This document shows, one piece after another, positions 1 through 8,809 of a stretch of 64,000 nucleotides of DNA. A model generated the notes under the pieces. It was not told where the DNA came from, searched no databases, and saw only the letters and a list, made by a program, of their open reading frames with translations. The position numbers and the translations under genes are program-made. The DNA lies in NCBI RefSeq assembly GCF_030296695.1, contig NZ_AP027737.1, positions 3,472,001 to 3,536,000 on the forward strand. The letters are read 5' to 3'. The stretch's first letter is position 1. Each line of letters starts with the position of its first letter. The stretch is from Agromyces mangrovi. GTDB lineage: Bacteria > Actinomycetota > Actinomycetes > Actinomycetales > Microbacteriaceae.

Positions 1-994
1 GAACAGTTGGTCGTGTTGGTAGTGCGCGAGGCGCACGGTGGTCGCCCCGATCTCGCGCAGCAGCGCGAGGTCCTGCCGCCGCATCTCCTCGGTGATGGCG
101 TTGCCGACGCCGGCGAAGTCCTGGTGTCGGGAGACGCCGCGAAGGGGTACGCCTCACCGTTCAGCAGGAATCCCCGTTCCGGGTCGACGGCGAACTCGCG
201 GCAGCCGAAGCGCAGCTCCACCGCGTCGAGCACCGTGTCCCCGTCGAGCAGTTCGGCGCGCGCGGTGTAGAGGTGCGGGTCGCGCAGGCCGTGCCACCGA
301 CGCACGTCCTCGATGCGCACGGAGGCCTGCGCCCGCCCGTCGCGCACGGCGACGGTCGCCCCGCCCTCGCCGTCGATGGTGAACCGCACCGCAGTGGCCG
401 GCGTTACGCCCGCCACACCCGCGTGGAGCGCCACGTCGGCCCGGGTGCCGTGGAGCGTCGGCGTGGCCGACAGGCCCGGACCACCGTGATCGTCGAGTGC
501 GAAGTGGTCGCGTCCGACGCTGATGAGACGCACCTCACGGTAGATGCCGCCGTAGAAGGTGAAGTCCGCCTGCTGCGGGTAGACCCGCTCGTTCGCGGCG
601 TTGTCGACGATCACGAGCAGCGTGCCCGCGCCTGCGCCCGCGACCAGGCCGTCGGTCAGGTCCGCGCGGAACGTCGAGTAGCCGCCGTCGTGCCGTGCGA
701 GCAGACGCCCATCCAGGTAGACCTCCGCTGAGGAGTTCACGCCCGCGAACTCGACCCAGGTCTCGCCGTCGGCGACCTCTGCCTCGATCCTGTGCGCGTA
801 CGTGGTTCGGCCGCGGTGGTACTCGCCGCCCGCCTGCCCGTCGACGGCATTCCAGGTGTGCGGCAGCACGACCTGCTCCCCGCCGACGCGACGTCCTGCC
901 AGCTCGCCGTCGTCGGGAGCTCGAACGGCGCGAACGCCCAGCCGTCACGGAGTGACACCACCCGGCGCGGGATGGATGAGTCGGTCTGCGTCAT
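1..994 (-). CDS. Glycoside hydrolase family 2 protein, N-terminal part, two apparent frameshifts
   Basis: Family 2 beta-glycosidase (beta-galactosidase or beta-glucuronidase type); substrate unknown. The gene runs off the window edge, so only about 330 N-terminal codons are seen and the catalytic glutamates are missing. Visible are the sugar-binding domain (VVLPHTWNAVDG near residue 35, then DFTFYGGIYREV), the immunoglobulin-like domain, and the start of the TIM barrel (RGVSRHQDFAGVGNAI, then VRLAHY). There is no signal peptide, so it is probably cytoplasmic. The ATG at 994 has AGGAG upstream. Reading needs one extra C/G at 878-881 and again at 144-147. As written it is truncated; I think these are one-base sequence errors, but a pseudogene cannot be excluded. 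It is divergent from the AraC gene. Confidence 0.85.
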
Positions 995-1043
995 GGGTGT
1001 CTCCTTCGACGTGCGGCGCGGGCGCGAGTGCGTGCGCCGCCCC

Positions 1044-1077
1044 ACGCTACGGAGGAGCAGCAACAGGGTGATAGAAC
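1044..1077 (-). promoter_or_regulatory. Shared promoter/regulator element upstream of the GH2 gene
   Basis: On the plus strand ACGCTAC (1044-1050) is followed after exactly 18 bases by TGATAGAAC (1069-1077). The same two blocks with the same spacing occur upstream of the GPH symporter at 3992-4025. Read on the minus strand, CTATCA could be a -10 element. I infer a common promoter or an AraC-type binding site. Confidence 0.5.
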
Positions 1078-1128
1078 TGGAAGCGCACGACCAGAACCGA
1101 TCCGGCAGCACGTGCGCTGCCAGATGGA

Positions 1129-2358
1129 ATGCCGCTCATGTCGACGGAGACGCAGCCCGCGCACAGCGCAGGCGAATACGCCCAGCTGGTGACCGCACTC
1201 GCCGACGTGCTGAGCTGCCCGGTGGAGCTCACGACCGACACCCGCGCCGCGCTCGACGCCTTCGAGGCGGCGCACTGCTTCGACGCGCGATTCCAGCCGG
1301 CGTTCAGCGCCACCGTGCTGGGCGGCTTCGTGCGCGAGATGACACCGCAGGTGGTGCACGAGATCACGGAGCCGCTGGGCATGGCGATCGCGGTCACGCG
1401 ATGGGGCGAGTACCTGCTCGTCATCGGCCCCTACACGCACGAGCCATTGCACGCGGGGGCGGCGGAGGAGGCACTCAGCCGGCTGGGCGTGCCGAGCGCC
1501 CGCCTGTCGGCGTACACGCTGTACCGCACGAGGTACCCGATCGTGGACGCCGGATACGCCTACCGCGGTGCCGTCGCGCTCATGCGTGCAGCGGGCGGTG
1601 AAGACCGCCTCGGCAGCCTCCGGGAGGTGCGCGCGGCCGGCGGAACCATCGCACCGGGCGACGGCGACGCGCCGCACTCCGCGGCGCTCGCGGTGGTCGA
1701 GGAGCGGTACCGCCTCGAGCAGGAGTTCATGGATGCGATCAGCGACGGTTCGTCGGAGCGTGCGCTCGCGGTGCTGCAGCGAATGGGGCGGATGCCTCGC
1801 ACGATCAGCTACCTCGACACGCCCTTCCTCGGCATGACGATCCTGCGGATCATGGCTCGGGTCGCAGCCCAGCGCGGTGGCCTGCCGCCCGTCGCCATCG
1901 ACGCCGTCTCCCAGGAGTACGCGCAGCGGCTGCACCGGATCGGCCACAGCTCCGACCCGCAGCACGGCGTCGCGTTCATCGCGCAGATGGTCGGCGAGTT
2001 CTGCCGGCAGGTGCGACGGCACCGCCAGCGCGACTACCCGCGACTCGTCCGGCAGGTCGCCGACGACATCGAGCTCCATCTCAGCGACCCGGTCTCCACG
2101 ACAGAGCTCGCCGATCGGCTCGGCGTCTCCGCCTCGACGCTCGCCCGGCGATTCAAGGCCGCGACCGGGGTGACGATTGCCGCCTACGCCGCCAGGCAGC
2201 GCGTCGAACGGGCCGCTCGACTGCTCGCGACGACCAACCAGAGCGTGCGCGACATCGCGCTGTTCGTCGGCTACGACGACGCGAATTACTTCGTGAAGGT
2301 GTTCCGCGCCGAGCACGGCATGACGCCGACGGCGTACCGCGAGGCACACACGGCCTGA
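1129..2358 (+). CDS. AraC-family transcriptional regulator
   Basis: DNA-binding regulator, 409 aa. The C-terminal ~100 residues form the AraC double helix-turn-helix: GVSASTLARRFKAATGVTI in the first helix pair, then VRDIALFVGYDDANYFVKVF followed by GMTPTAYRE. The ~300-residue N-terminal part is not a cupin that I can recognise; it looks like a long ligand-sensing region, as in AraC regulators tied to polysaccharide use. It lies between a divergent GH2 gene and a convergent GPH symporter, whose promoters share an element, so it is the best candidate regulator of both. The start could be ATG 1129 or ATG 1138; no clear ribosome site decides. Confidence 0.88.
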   Translation: MPLMSTETQPAHSAGEYAQLVTALADVLSCPVELTTDTRAALDAFEAAHCFDARFQPAFSATVLGGFVREMTPQVVHEITEPLGMAIAVTRWGEYLLVIGPYTHEPLHAGAAEEALSRLGVPSARLSAYTLYRTRYPIVDAGYAYRGAVALMRAAGGEDRLGSLREVRAAGGTIAPGDGDAPHSAALAVVEERYRLEQEFMDAISDGSSERALAVLQRMGRMPRTISYLDTPFLGMTILRIMARVAAQRGGLPPVAIDAVSQEYAQRLHRIGHSSDPQHGVAFIAQMVGEFCRQVRRHRQRDYPRLVRQVADDIELHLSDPVSTTELADRLGVSASTLARRFKAATGVTIAAYAARQRVERAARLLATTNQSVRDIALFVGYDDANYFVKVFRAEHGMTPTAYREAHTA

Positions 2359-2359
2359 C

Positions 2360-2399
2360 CCCGATGGCCTCCGCTCCCGGCGGAGCCGGGGCCATCGGG
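2360..2399. terminator. Bidirectional hairpin between convergent genes
   Basis: A ten-base stem, CCCGATGGCC with GGCCATCGGG, encloses an inner TCCGC/GCGGA stem. It lies 2 bases after the AraC stop and 21 before the symporter stop, and probably ends both transcripts. There is no T tract. Confidence 0.7.
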
Positions 2400-2419
2400 T
2401 CGGCGGCTGCTCCGCGCCG

Positions 2420-3913
2420 TCAGGCGAGCGCGTCCGCGGACTCGGCCTGGAGCGCTTCCTTCCGTGCCGCCACGCGCTTCTGCACGGCGATCATCTCGTG
2501 GCGGTCGAGCTTGTAGCCGCGCATGGCGATGAGCGTGCACGCCCAGCCGAGGATCGGCAGGCCGAAGAAGAGCAGCAGGCTCATCAGCAGGATCGCCGTG
2601 GTCGGACTGTCCGTGGGCTGCGGCATGACCGTCGTGAACCCGATCAGCGCCACGGCGCCGAGGGCGAGCGTCGCACCGAGCGACGAGATGACCTGGTCGA
2701 CGATGTTGTAGGTGGCGGACACCGTCGCCGGCAGGAACTTGCCGGAGCGGTCGAGCTCGTAGTCGACGACGTCGGCCCGCATGGCCCCGTTCGCGACGGT
2801 GACGACCATCGAGGCGCCGTTCATCAGCAGGTACACGAGGAAGAACACGATCGTGAGGGTCAGGCTGCCGAGGATCGAGCCCATGTCGACCACCAGGCAG
2901 AACGCGATCAGCACGCCGGCCAGGATGAGGCAGATCCACGTCCAGGTCACGGTCGCCGCCTTCGCGCCGTGCTTACCGGTGTAGCGGGCGCCGAAGATCG
3001 CGAACACGATGCCCGGGAGGATCGCGATGAGGCCGAGCACGGAGCCGAGCTGCATGTTGCCGAGCAGGATGCCCCACATGAGCGTGGCGATCACGGCCTG
3101 CGATCGCACCACCTGGGCGAGTTTGTCGGAGGCGCCGCTGATCAGGTAGCGCTGGAAGGGCCCGTTCCGGGTGAGCAGGTTCCACATGTCGCGCATCGAG
3201 ACCGCAGCCTTCGTCCGGTCGACCGAGAGGTGCGCGAAGTTCTCGGGCTTGTCGATCCTGGCGACGCCGACGCAGGCGAGGATCTGGAGCACGAAGGAGC
3301 ACGCGACGTACGTGATCGCGGTCTCGCTGAGCATCTCCAACGTGAACTGGTTGCCGTGCCGGGGCAGGAACACGACCGTCGAGAGGATCGAGAAGATCGC
3401 GGGCACGAAGTACGCATAGACCGTGGACCACACCTGCACGGCGGGGCGCTGCCTGGGGTCGTTGGTGAGCACGGGCCCGGTCATCTGTCCGGCGATGTCG
3501 TTCATCGACGAGCCGATGATGTACACGCAGAACATCGCGATGAAGAACACGGCGCCGAGACCGGTGTCGGAGGCCCAGACGAAGAGCATCAGGATCGCGA
3601 GCGATCGGATGAGCCATCCGCCCAGCATGAAGAAGCGCAGCTTGCCGAACCGGAAGTCCACCTTCTCGATGATCAGCGCGAGCAGCGGGTCGACCAGGCC
3701 GTCGAAGACGCGGGTGAACGTGAGGATGAGCCCCGCCGCCGCGACGGCGATGCCGTAGCCGGCGTTCTGCAGGTAGCTCATGAGTCCGACGAGGACGTAG
3801 AAGATCATCGCCGAGCCGTTGTTCATCTGGGAGAAGGCGATCTCCCACGTTCGGGCGCGACGGTACTCGACACCGTCCGCCTGGCTGGCCGTCTGCTTCG
3901 GGTTGCGCGCCAT
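2420..3913 (-). CDS. GPH-family (MFS_2) sugar:cation symporter
   Basis: Inner-membrane importer of glycosides, pentosides or hexuronides with Na+ or H+, 497 aa and about 12 transmembrane helices. Family signs are the N-terminal SQMNNGSAMIFYVLVGLM helix and the FDGLVDPLLALIIEK motif near residue 75, with charged loops in the expected places. It ends head-on with the AraC gene and has its own promoter region with a large inverted repeat. A ribosome site (GAAGGAGTG) precedes the ATG at 3913. The substrate is not readable from sequence; the neighbouring GH2 suggests a galactoside- or glucuronide-containing oligosaccharide. Confidence 0.88.
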   Translation of the reverse strand: MARNPKQTASQADGVEYRRARTWEIAFSQMNNGSAMIFYVLVGLMSYLQNAGYGIAVAAAGLILTFTRVFDGLVDPLLALIIEKVDFRFGKLRFFMLGGWLIRSLAILMLFVWASDTGLGAVFFIAMFCVYIIGSSMNDIAGQMTGPVLTNDPRQRPAVQVWSTVYAYFVPAIFSILSTVVFLPRHGNQFTLEMLSETAITYVACSFVLQILACVGVARIDKPENFAHLSVDRTKAAVSMRDMWNLLTRNGPFQRYLISGASDKLAQVVRSQAVIATLMWGILLGNMQLGSVLGLIAILPGIVFAIFGARYTGKHGAKAATVTWTWICLILAGVLIAFCLVVDMGSILGSLTLTIVFFLVYLLMNGASMVVTVANGAMRADVVDYELDRSGKFLPATVSATYNIVDQVISSLGATLALGAVALIGFTTVMPQPTDSPTTAILLMSLLLFFGLPILGWACTLIAMRGYKLDRHEMIAVQKRVAARKEALQAESADALA

Positions 3914-3949
3914 TGCGTCTTCACTCCTTCGGGAAATCCGCCCGTGGCC

Positions 3950-3969
3950 GGGCGGTGGGGTGACCGCCC
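3950..3969 (-). promoter_or_regulatory. Hairpin in the symporter 5' leader
   Basis: On the minus strand GGGCGGT and ACCGCCC form a seven-base stem with a six-base loop, just upstream of the ribosome site of the GPH symporter. It may tune translation or be incidental. Confidence 0.35.
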
Positions 3970-3974
3970 GCTGC

Positions 3975-4025
3975 CACGTGAGGTGACGGCAACGCTACGA
4001 GGTTGCCTCACGTGCCTGATAGAAC
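3975..4025 (-). promoter_or_regulatory. GPH symporter promoter and operator region
   Basis: CACGTGAGG (3975-3983) and CCTCACGTG (4006-4014) form a nine-base inverted repeat, with a nested GGCAAC/GTTGCC pair inside. It overlaps ACGCTAC (3992-3998)-N18-TGATAGAAC (4017-4025), the element shared with the GH2 promoter. On the minus strand TTGCTG-N17-CTATCA could be the core promoter, placing the inverted repeat at the start of transcription. The outer repeat is absent at the GH2 gene. It could alternatively be a terminator for the GH43 gene upstream. Confidence 0.5.
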
Positions 4026-4095
4026 GAACCGGGCGAATGCAGCAAGGATTCGGCAGGGATACGCGCTGTGCCGCCCGCTCGCGCGGTGCGAGTCG

Positions 4096-5840
4096 TCAGT
4101 CGATCCGGATCGCGGCACCGGGCGTGACGCCCGCTCCGTTGAAGCTGTCGACGGCGAACCAGTACGGATGCCCTGCGTTCAGTGATCCGATCTCGAGGTC
4201 GGTGCGGTCGTACACCAGCCACGAGTGGTAGAGCTTCTCGGGTGAGATGCCGTAGCGCACGTTGTAGCCGACGGCGCCGTCCGCCGCGTCCCAGCGCAGC
4301 GACGCGGTGCGCGGGTCGACCCGCTCGCCGGCGGCCTCGACGGTGCCCGCAGGCGCCCCGTCACCATGGCCGAACACGCGCAGGCCGCTCACCGCGAAGG
4401 CGCCGCCGAACGGCATCGCAGCGGCGGTGACCCGCACGTGCCGGGCACGCTGCGCCTCGGGCAGCACGATGAATGCGTGCGGGGCATCCTCTCGAGTGCC
4501 GATGGTGTCGTGGACGACCGCCCAGTCATCGCCGTCGAGCGAGAGTTCCACGCGGAACTCGGTCGGCTGCGAGTCCGGGAAGACCGCGCGCCTGCCGAAC
4601 GTCGCCTTCGCGAGGTCCCGGCGCTTCGGCGCCCGCTGTGCCAGCTCGTGATCGGCGAGGTTGACCTGGAGCGCGTTGACGGTGGCCTCCGCGCCGAGGT
4701 CGAGTTGCAGCCACTCCCCGGCCGGTCCGACCCGGCCACCCACCAGGTGCGCACCGACTCGTCGGTCGCGAGCGCCGGCTCGTGCCCGGTCGCCGAGGAC
4801 GACGCGATCGCGGCCGCGCGGTGCGACAGCAGCATCCAGCCGGGCGACGCCTCGTTCCACGGGTCGAACGGACCGTCGGGCACCCGCATCGGGAAGTCCG
4901 CGAAGTTCTGGTTGCAGAACAGCACGCCGTCCTCGTCGAACCCTGCCGGGAACAGCCCGATCCGCCGCTCGAAGTCGGCGTTCACCGAGACGCGCATGGT
5001 CGCGACGTGCCACCAGTTCCCGTGTCCGTCCTGGAAGGTGCTGCCGTGGCCGGCCCCCGTGATGAAGCCACCGGGCTTCGAGGAGAACGGGCTGTGCGGA
5101 TCGTACTCGAAGGGGCCGAGCGGGCCGTCGCCGACGTAGCATCCGTCGGCGTAGGTGTTGAACTGCGTGCCCGGGCCGGCGTACTGCAGGTAGTAGCGAT
5201 CGCCGACGCGGTTCATGTACGCGCCCTCGATGAACGGCGCGTCGCCGATGTAGGCGTCCATGATCTTGCCGCTCAGGCCGCTCCGCACCTCGGGCACGTA
5301 GTCGTCGCCCGTGCGCTCCCATCCCCTGGTCGCCGTGTCCGCCGAGATCAGCGGCACCGGCTCGCCACGACTCTGCAGCGTGGTCCGGTCGAGCTCGACG
5401 CCGCTCACGGGACGGTTGTGGGAGCAGCCCCAGTAGAGGTAGAGTCGGCCGTCGTCGTCCTGGAACGTGTCCGGGTCCCAGAAGGCGATGTCGCTCGGCG
5501 CGACCTCCTCGAAGTCGTCAGTGAGCGGGTCGACGCTGCGGAAGAAGCGTCCCTTGGTCTTCCGCGAGGCCGTGAACAGCAGCGCGCCGTCGACCTCGCG
5601 GACATCGGGCGCGTAGTCGATCGCGGGAATCGTCTCGCTCGGCTGCAGCGTCCACTCGACGAGGTCCTCGGAGTGCCAGAACCCGCGCGTCATCGAGGCG
5701 AACATGTAGTAGCGGTCGCGGTAGAAGACCACCGTCGGGTCGGCCGCCTCGCGGTGCACGCTGCGACCCACGAACGGGGTGCGGATGTCCTGGTAGCGGT
5801 ACGCGAGGTCGAGCGGGTTGCAGACGATGCGCGAGGTCAT
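4096..5840 (-). CDS. GH43-like glycosidase with discoidin and fibronectin-type C-terminal domains, one apparent frameshift
   Basis: Five-bladed-propeller glycosidase, about 581 aa after repair; GH43-type enzymes release arabinose, xylose or galactose. The propeller occupies residues ~30-330: HREAADPTVVFYRDRYYMF carries the likely catalytic base, FWDPDTFQDDDGRLYLYWG the second Asp, and FIEGAYMNRVGDRYYL the likely acid Glu. Residues ~345-490 form a coagulation-factor 5/8-type carbohydrate-binding domain (RPGEWLQLDLG), and ~500-575 a fibronectin III-like domain (ASLRWDAADGAVGYNVRYG). The frame breaks at the C run 4716-4719; one more C restores PGEWLQLDLG. No signal peptide is seen. Its start overlaps the stop of the TIM-barrel gene (ATGA), so it is the last gene of the operon. 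Confidence 0.85.
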
Positions 5841-6685
5841 GCGTGCACCTCCGTCGCATCCGCCCGGTGCTCCGCGCCCGCCCGCAGGTGCGCGATCGAG
5901 GCCGCGATCGCCGCGAACGCGTCGCCGTCGACGTGGTCGAACTCGATGACCGGGATGCAGGTTCCGGGGGCGGCCGCGAGCGCGGCGCCATTCTCCAGGC
6001 GTCCGGACCCCAGCGCGCACTGCGTGAGCACTGCAGGGTCGTACCCTTCGCCGCCGACGAAGACGTCCACGGCCTCCTGCCCGTCCTTCAGGTGCAGCGC
6101 GCGCACGCGCGTGCCGAGACGCTCGATGAGTGCGGGCACGTCCTGCCCCGCCGCAGTCGCCCAGTAGACATCGACCTCCAGCGCGACGCGCTCGTCGAGG
6201 AGCGAGACGAAGTGCTCGTAGACGGTCACGTCGCCGACGCGGTGGTGGAACTCGAAGGAGTGGTTGTGGTGGGCCAGCACGAGGCCCTCGGCGGCAGCCG
6301 ACTCCACGAGCGCGTTCATCCGGTCCGCGGTGCGGGCGACGTCGTCGGCCGTGCGCCACCGCTCCGCGTCGACCATCGGGTCGATCACGATCTCGGCGCC
6401 GAGCGCGCTCGCTGCGGCGAATGCGGCGGCGGGCGGCGGGACGGCGAGGTCCCGACCGCCGATCCGCACGGTGTCCGACAGCAGCGGAGCGTGCGCGGTC
6501 GGGATCGAGAGCCCGTTCGCCGCAGCCGCGGCCGCGAGCTCCGCCGGGCGGTCGTACACCGAGAAGGGCTCGATGGCCTGCGCGCCCAGGGCAGCGAGGC
6601 GTCCGAGCGTCGCGTCGAGGTCCGCGAGGTCGTGGCGTACCGAGTACAGCTGGACGCTGATCGTGGGCATCGTCGCGGAACCCAT
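5837..6685 (-). CDS. Sugar phosphate isomerase/epimerase family TIM-barrel protein
   Basis: 282 aa, AP-endonuclease-2 (xylose-isomerase-like) fold. Visible signs are the opening strand ISVQLYSVR, FSVYDRPAE, the metal-site segment LAHHNHSFEF, LEVDVYWA and RALHLKDG near the end. Such proteins isomerise, epimerise or dehydrate sugars and keto-sugars; the substrate is unknown. The start ATG at 6685 shares one base with the stop of the SDR gene, and its stop overlaps the GH43 start, so translation is coupled. A start at ATG 6670 (MPTISVQ) is also possible. Pairing with an SDR suggests the two process a released sugar or an oxidised intermediate. Confidence 0.82.
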   Translation of the reverse strand: MGSATMPTISVQLYSVRHDLADLDATLGRLAALGAQAIEPFSVYDRPAELAAAAAANGLSIPTAHAPLLSDTVRIGGRDLAVPPPAAAFAAASALGAEIVIDPMVDAERWRTADDVARTADRMNALVESAAAEGLVLAHHNHSFEFHHRVGDVTVYEHFVSLLDERVALEVDVYWATAAGQDVPALIERLGTRVRALHLKDGQEAVDVFVGGEGYDPAVLTQCALGSGRLENGAALAAAPGTCIPVIEFDHVDGDAFAAIAASIAHLRAGAEHRADATEVHA

Positions 6686-7517
6686 CAGAGCGTCTCCCCC
6701 GCGTCCGCCAGGAGCGTGCTGCCCGTCATGATCATCGACAGGTCGCTCGCGGCGAAGAGCACGACGCGCGCGATGTCGTCCGGCGTGCCCATGCGGCCGA
6801 TCATGCTGGACTGCATCACGTCGAGCGGCGGCGTCTCGATGCCGGCCGCGGCGGCCGCCTCGGCGCCCGCCTTCGCGGCGGCGATGTTGCCCTCCGTGGG
6901 CACGAAGCTCGGTGCCACGCCGAGCACGCGGATCCCGAGCGGGGCCAGGTCGACGGCGATCGACTTCGTCATGCCGAGCGCGGCATGCTTCGAGCCCACG
7001 TAGGCGGCCATTCCGGGGAACGCCACCTGCACGCCCGCGGTCGAGATGATGTTGACGATCACGCCGCCCGATCCGTCCGCGGACATGCGGCGAGCCGCCT
7101 CGCGCGAGCCCAGGAACACGCCGCGCGCGTTGACCGCGAACGTCGCGTCCCACATCTCATCGGGCATGTTCGTCACGGGCGCGTTGGGGAAGATCCCGGC
7201 GTTGTTGACCCAGACGTCGATCCCCCGAGTTCCGCGACCGCCAGGTCTGCGGCCTCCGCGACCGAGGCCGCATCGGTGACGTCGGCGCGCGTGCTCGCCA
7301 CGCGCACGCCGTAGCGGTCGGCGAGCTCCCCGGCGGCCACGCGTGCGGCGTCCGCGTTGAGGTCGATCAGCAGGAGGTCTGCGCCGGCCTCGGCCAGGCG
7401 CGCCGCGATCGCCCTGCCCAGCCCCTGGGCGGCACCGGTGACCACGGCCCGACGGCCGGCGAGCGAGAGCAGGTCTGCGAGGGGGCGGGCCGAGACGTCG
7501 GCGAACGGGAAGCTCAC
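6685..7517 (-). CDS. Short-chain dehydrogenase/reductase, one apparent frameshift
   Basis: NAD(P)-dependent SDR oxidoreductase, about 277 aa after repair. The Rossmann motif VVTGAAQGLGRAIA lies near residue 25, VNNAG in the middle, and the catalytic YVGSK about 160, preceded by the Ser region VNIISTAG. The frame breaks in the C run 7222-7226: one more C gives AELGGIDVWVNNAG, the family consensus. The GTG start at 7517 overlaps the GH1 stop (GTGA). The substrate is unknown; sugar or aglycone alcohol oxidation fits the context. Confidence 0.83.
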
Positions 7518-8755
7518 GCTGCGGCCTCCGTCGACTCGAGTGCGTTGCGTTCGGCGACCCGGCCGAGCCACGCCAGGCTGGGCTTCGGGGTGCGGGCGAA
7601 CGTCTCGCGGTCGACCGCGACCAGGCCGAACGTCGGCTCCCAGTGGCCCCACTCGAAGTTGTCGAGCAGCGACCAGTGCAGGTAGCCGCGTACGTCGATG
7701 CCGTCGTCGATGGTCGCGGCGAGGCCGCGGAGGGCCTGGTCGGTGTAGCGGATGCGCTGCGCGTCGTCGGCCGTCGCGATGCCGTTCTCGGTCACCAGGA
7801 TCGGCGTGTGCTCGCTGATCTCCCACGCGTGCCGCACCGCCATGGCGAGCGAGTCGGGGCGGTATGCGGTGCCGACGAGTGTGTTGTCGGGGTGCGGCGG
7901 GTGCGGCACGAGCCCGTTCGCATCGACCTGCTGGCTGGAGTACGCCTGCACGCCGACGAAGTCGTCGCCGCGGCTGCCCTCCCAGTAGACGTCCTCCTTG
8001 CCGAACCGGATCTGCGCCAGCTTCTCGTCGCCGCCGGGTGCGGCCGTGAGCGCGCCCGCGGCGATCGTCCAGCCGACCTTCGCACTCGTGCGCTCCCGCA
8101 CGATCGCGCGAGCGGCGTGGTGCACGCGTGTGAACATGCGGCCGATCTCGGGGTCGGCGTAGGTGAGGAAGTCGCTGTGCGTCTGCTGCTCGCCGTCGCC
8201 GTCGCCGTCGGCCTCGACGGTGGGGCTGGTCCAGTCGCCGCCGGAAGCCGCGAGGTGACGCATGGCGGTCATGATCGCGGCCTGCATGTTCGGCTCGTTC
8301 ATCGTGACGACCCACTCGACGCCGTCGAGGATCGTGCACGCCTGCTCCACGTACGCGCAGAACAGCTCCTGCGCCTCGGGGCCGTCCCATCCGTCCGCGC
8401 CGGCGAACCACTGCGGTGTCGTGAAGTGCTGCAACGTCACCACCGGCGTCACGCCGCGCGCCAGGCACGCGTCGATCATGCGCCGGTAGTGCGCGAGTTC
8501 GGCGCGCGAGAACTGCCCGCGGATCGGCTCGATGCGCGACCACTCCAGGCTGAACCGGTAGGAGTCCAGTCCGGCATCGGCCAGCAGAGCGATGTCCTCC
8601 GCATACCGGTGGTAGCTGTCGCACGCGTCGCCGGACGACTCCATGCCCGGCATCATCTGCTCGCGCGCCCACCAGTCGCTGTTGACGTTGTTGCCCTCGA
8701 TCTGGTGGCCCGCGGTCGCGGCACCCCACAGGAATCCGTCGGGGAAGGTGATCAT
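7514..8755 (-). CDS. Glycoside hydrolase family 1 beta-glucosidase
   Basis: Retaining beta-glycosidase, 413 aa, near full family length. FPDGFLWGAATAGHQIEG opens the protein; the acid/base lies in TMNEPN and the nucleophile in LVTENGIA; YLHWSLLDNFEW near the end is typical. There is no signal peptide, so it acts in the cytoplasm, hydrolysing a terminal beta-glucoside (or fucoside/galactoside). It sits between the rhamnosidase and the SDR and is probably cotranscribed with both. Rhamnosidase followed by beta-glucosidase is the order of cuts needed for rhamnosyl-glucosyl plant glycosides, which is an inference from enzyme class. Confidence 0.92.
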   Translation of the reverse strand: MITFPDGFLWGAATAGHQIEGNNVNSDWWAREQMMPGMESSGDACDSYHRYAEDIALLADAGLDSYRFSLEWSRIEPIRGQFSRAELAHYRRMIDACLARGVTPVVTLQHFTTPQWFAGADGWDGPEAQELFCAYVEQACTILDGVEWVVTMNEPNMQAAIMTAMRHLAASGGDWTSPTVEADGDGDGEQQTHSDFLTYADPEIGRMFTRVHHAARAIVRERTSAKVGWTIAAGALTAAPGGDEKLAQIRFGKEDVYWEGSRGDDFVGVQAYSSQQVDANGLVPHPPHPDNTLVGTAYRPDSLAMAVRHAWEISEHTPILVTENGIATADDAQRIRYTDQALRGLAATIDDGIDVRGYLHWSLLDNFEWGHWEPTFGLVAVDRETFARTPKPSLAWLGRVAERNALESTEAAA

Positions 8756-8809
8756 GGGAATGTTCCTCTCGTTGTGGTCGTCGTCGACTCGGGTCGGGGT
8801 CGGCTCGTC

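Noticed and set aside
3975..4014. Attachment site or transposon end
   Set aside because: The inverted repeat lies in a promoter, with no integrase or transposase gene in the window.
2498..4231. Long plus-strand frame opposite the GPH symporter
   Set aside because: A shadow of a GC-rich gene: low complexity, rich in Arg, Asp and His, no domain, and opposite a clear membrane protein.
4389..6359. One frame joining part of the TIM-barrel region and the GH43 protein
   Set aside because: The upstream portion is out of frame with the isomerase; the GH43 gene starts at ATG 5840 overlapping the isomerase stop.
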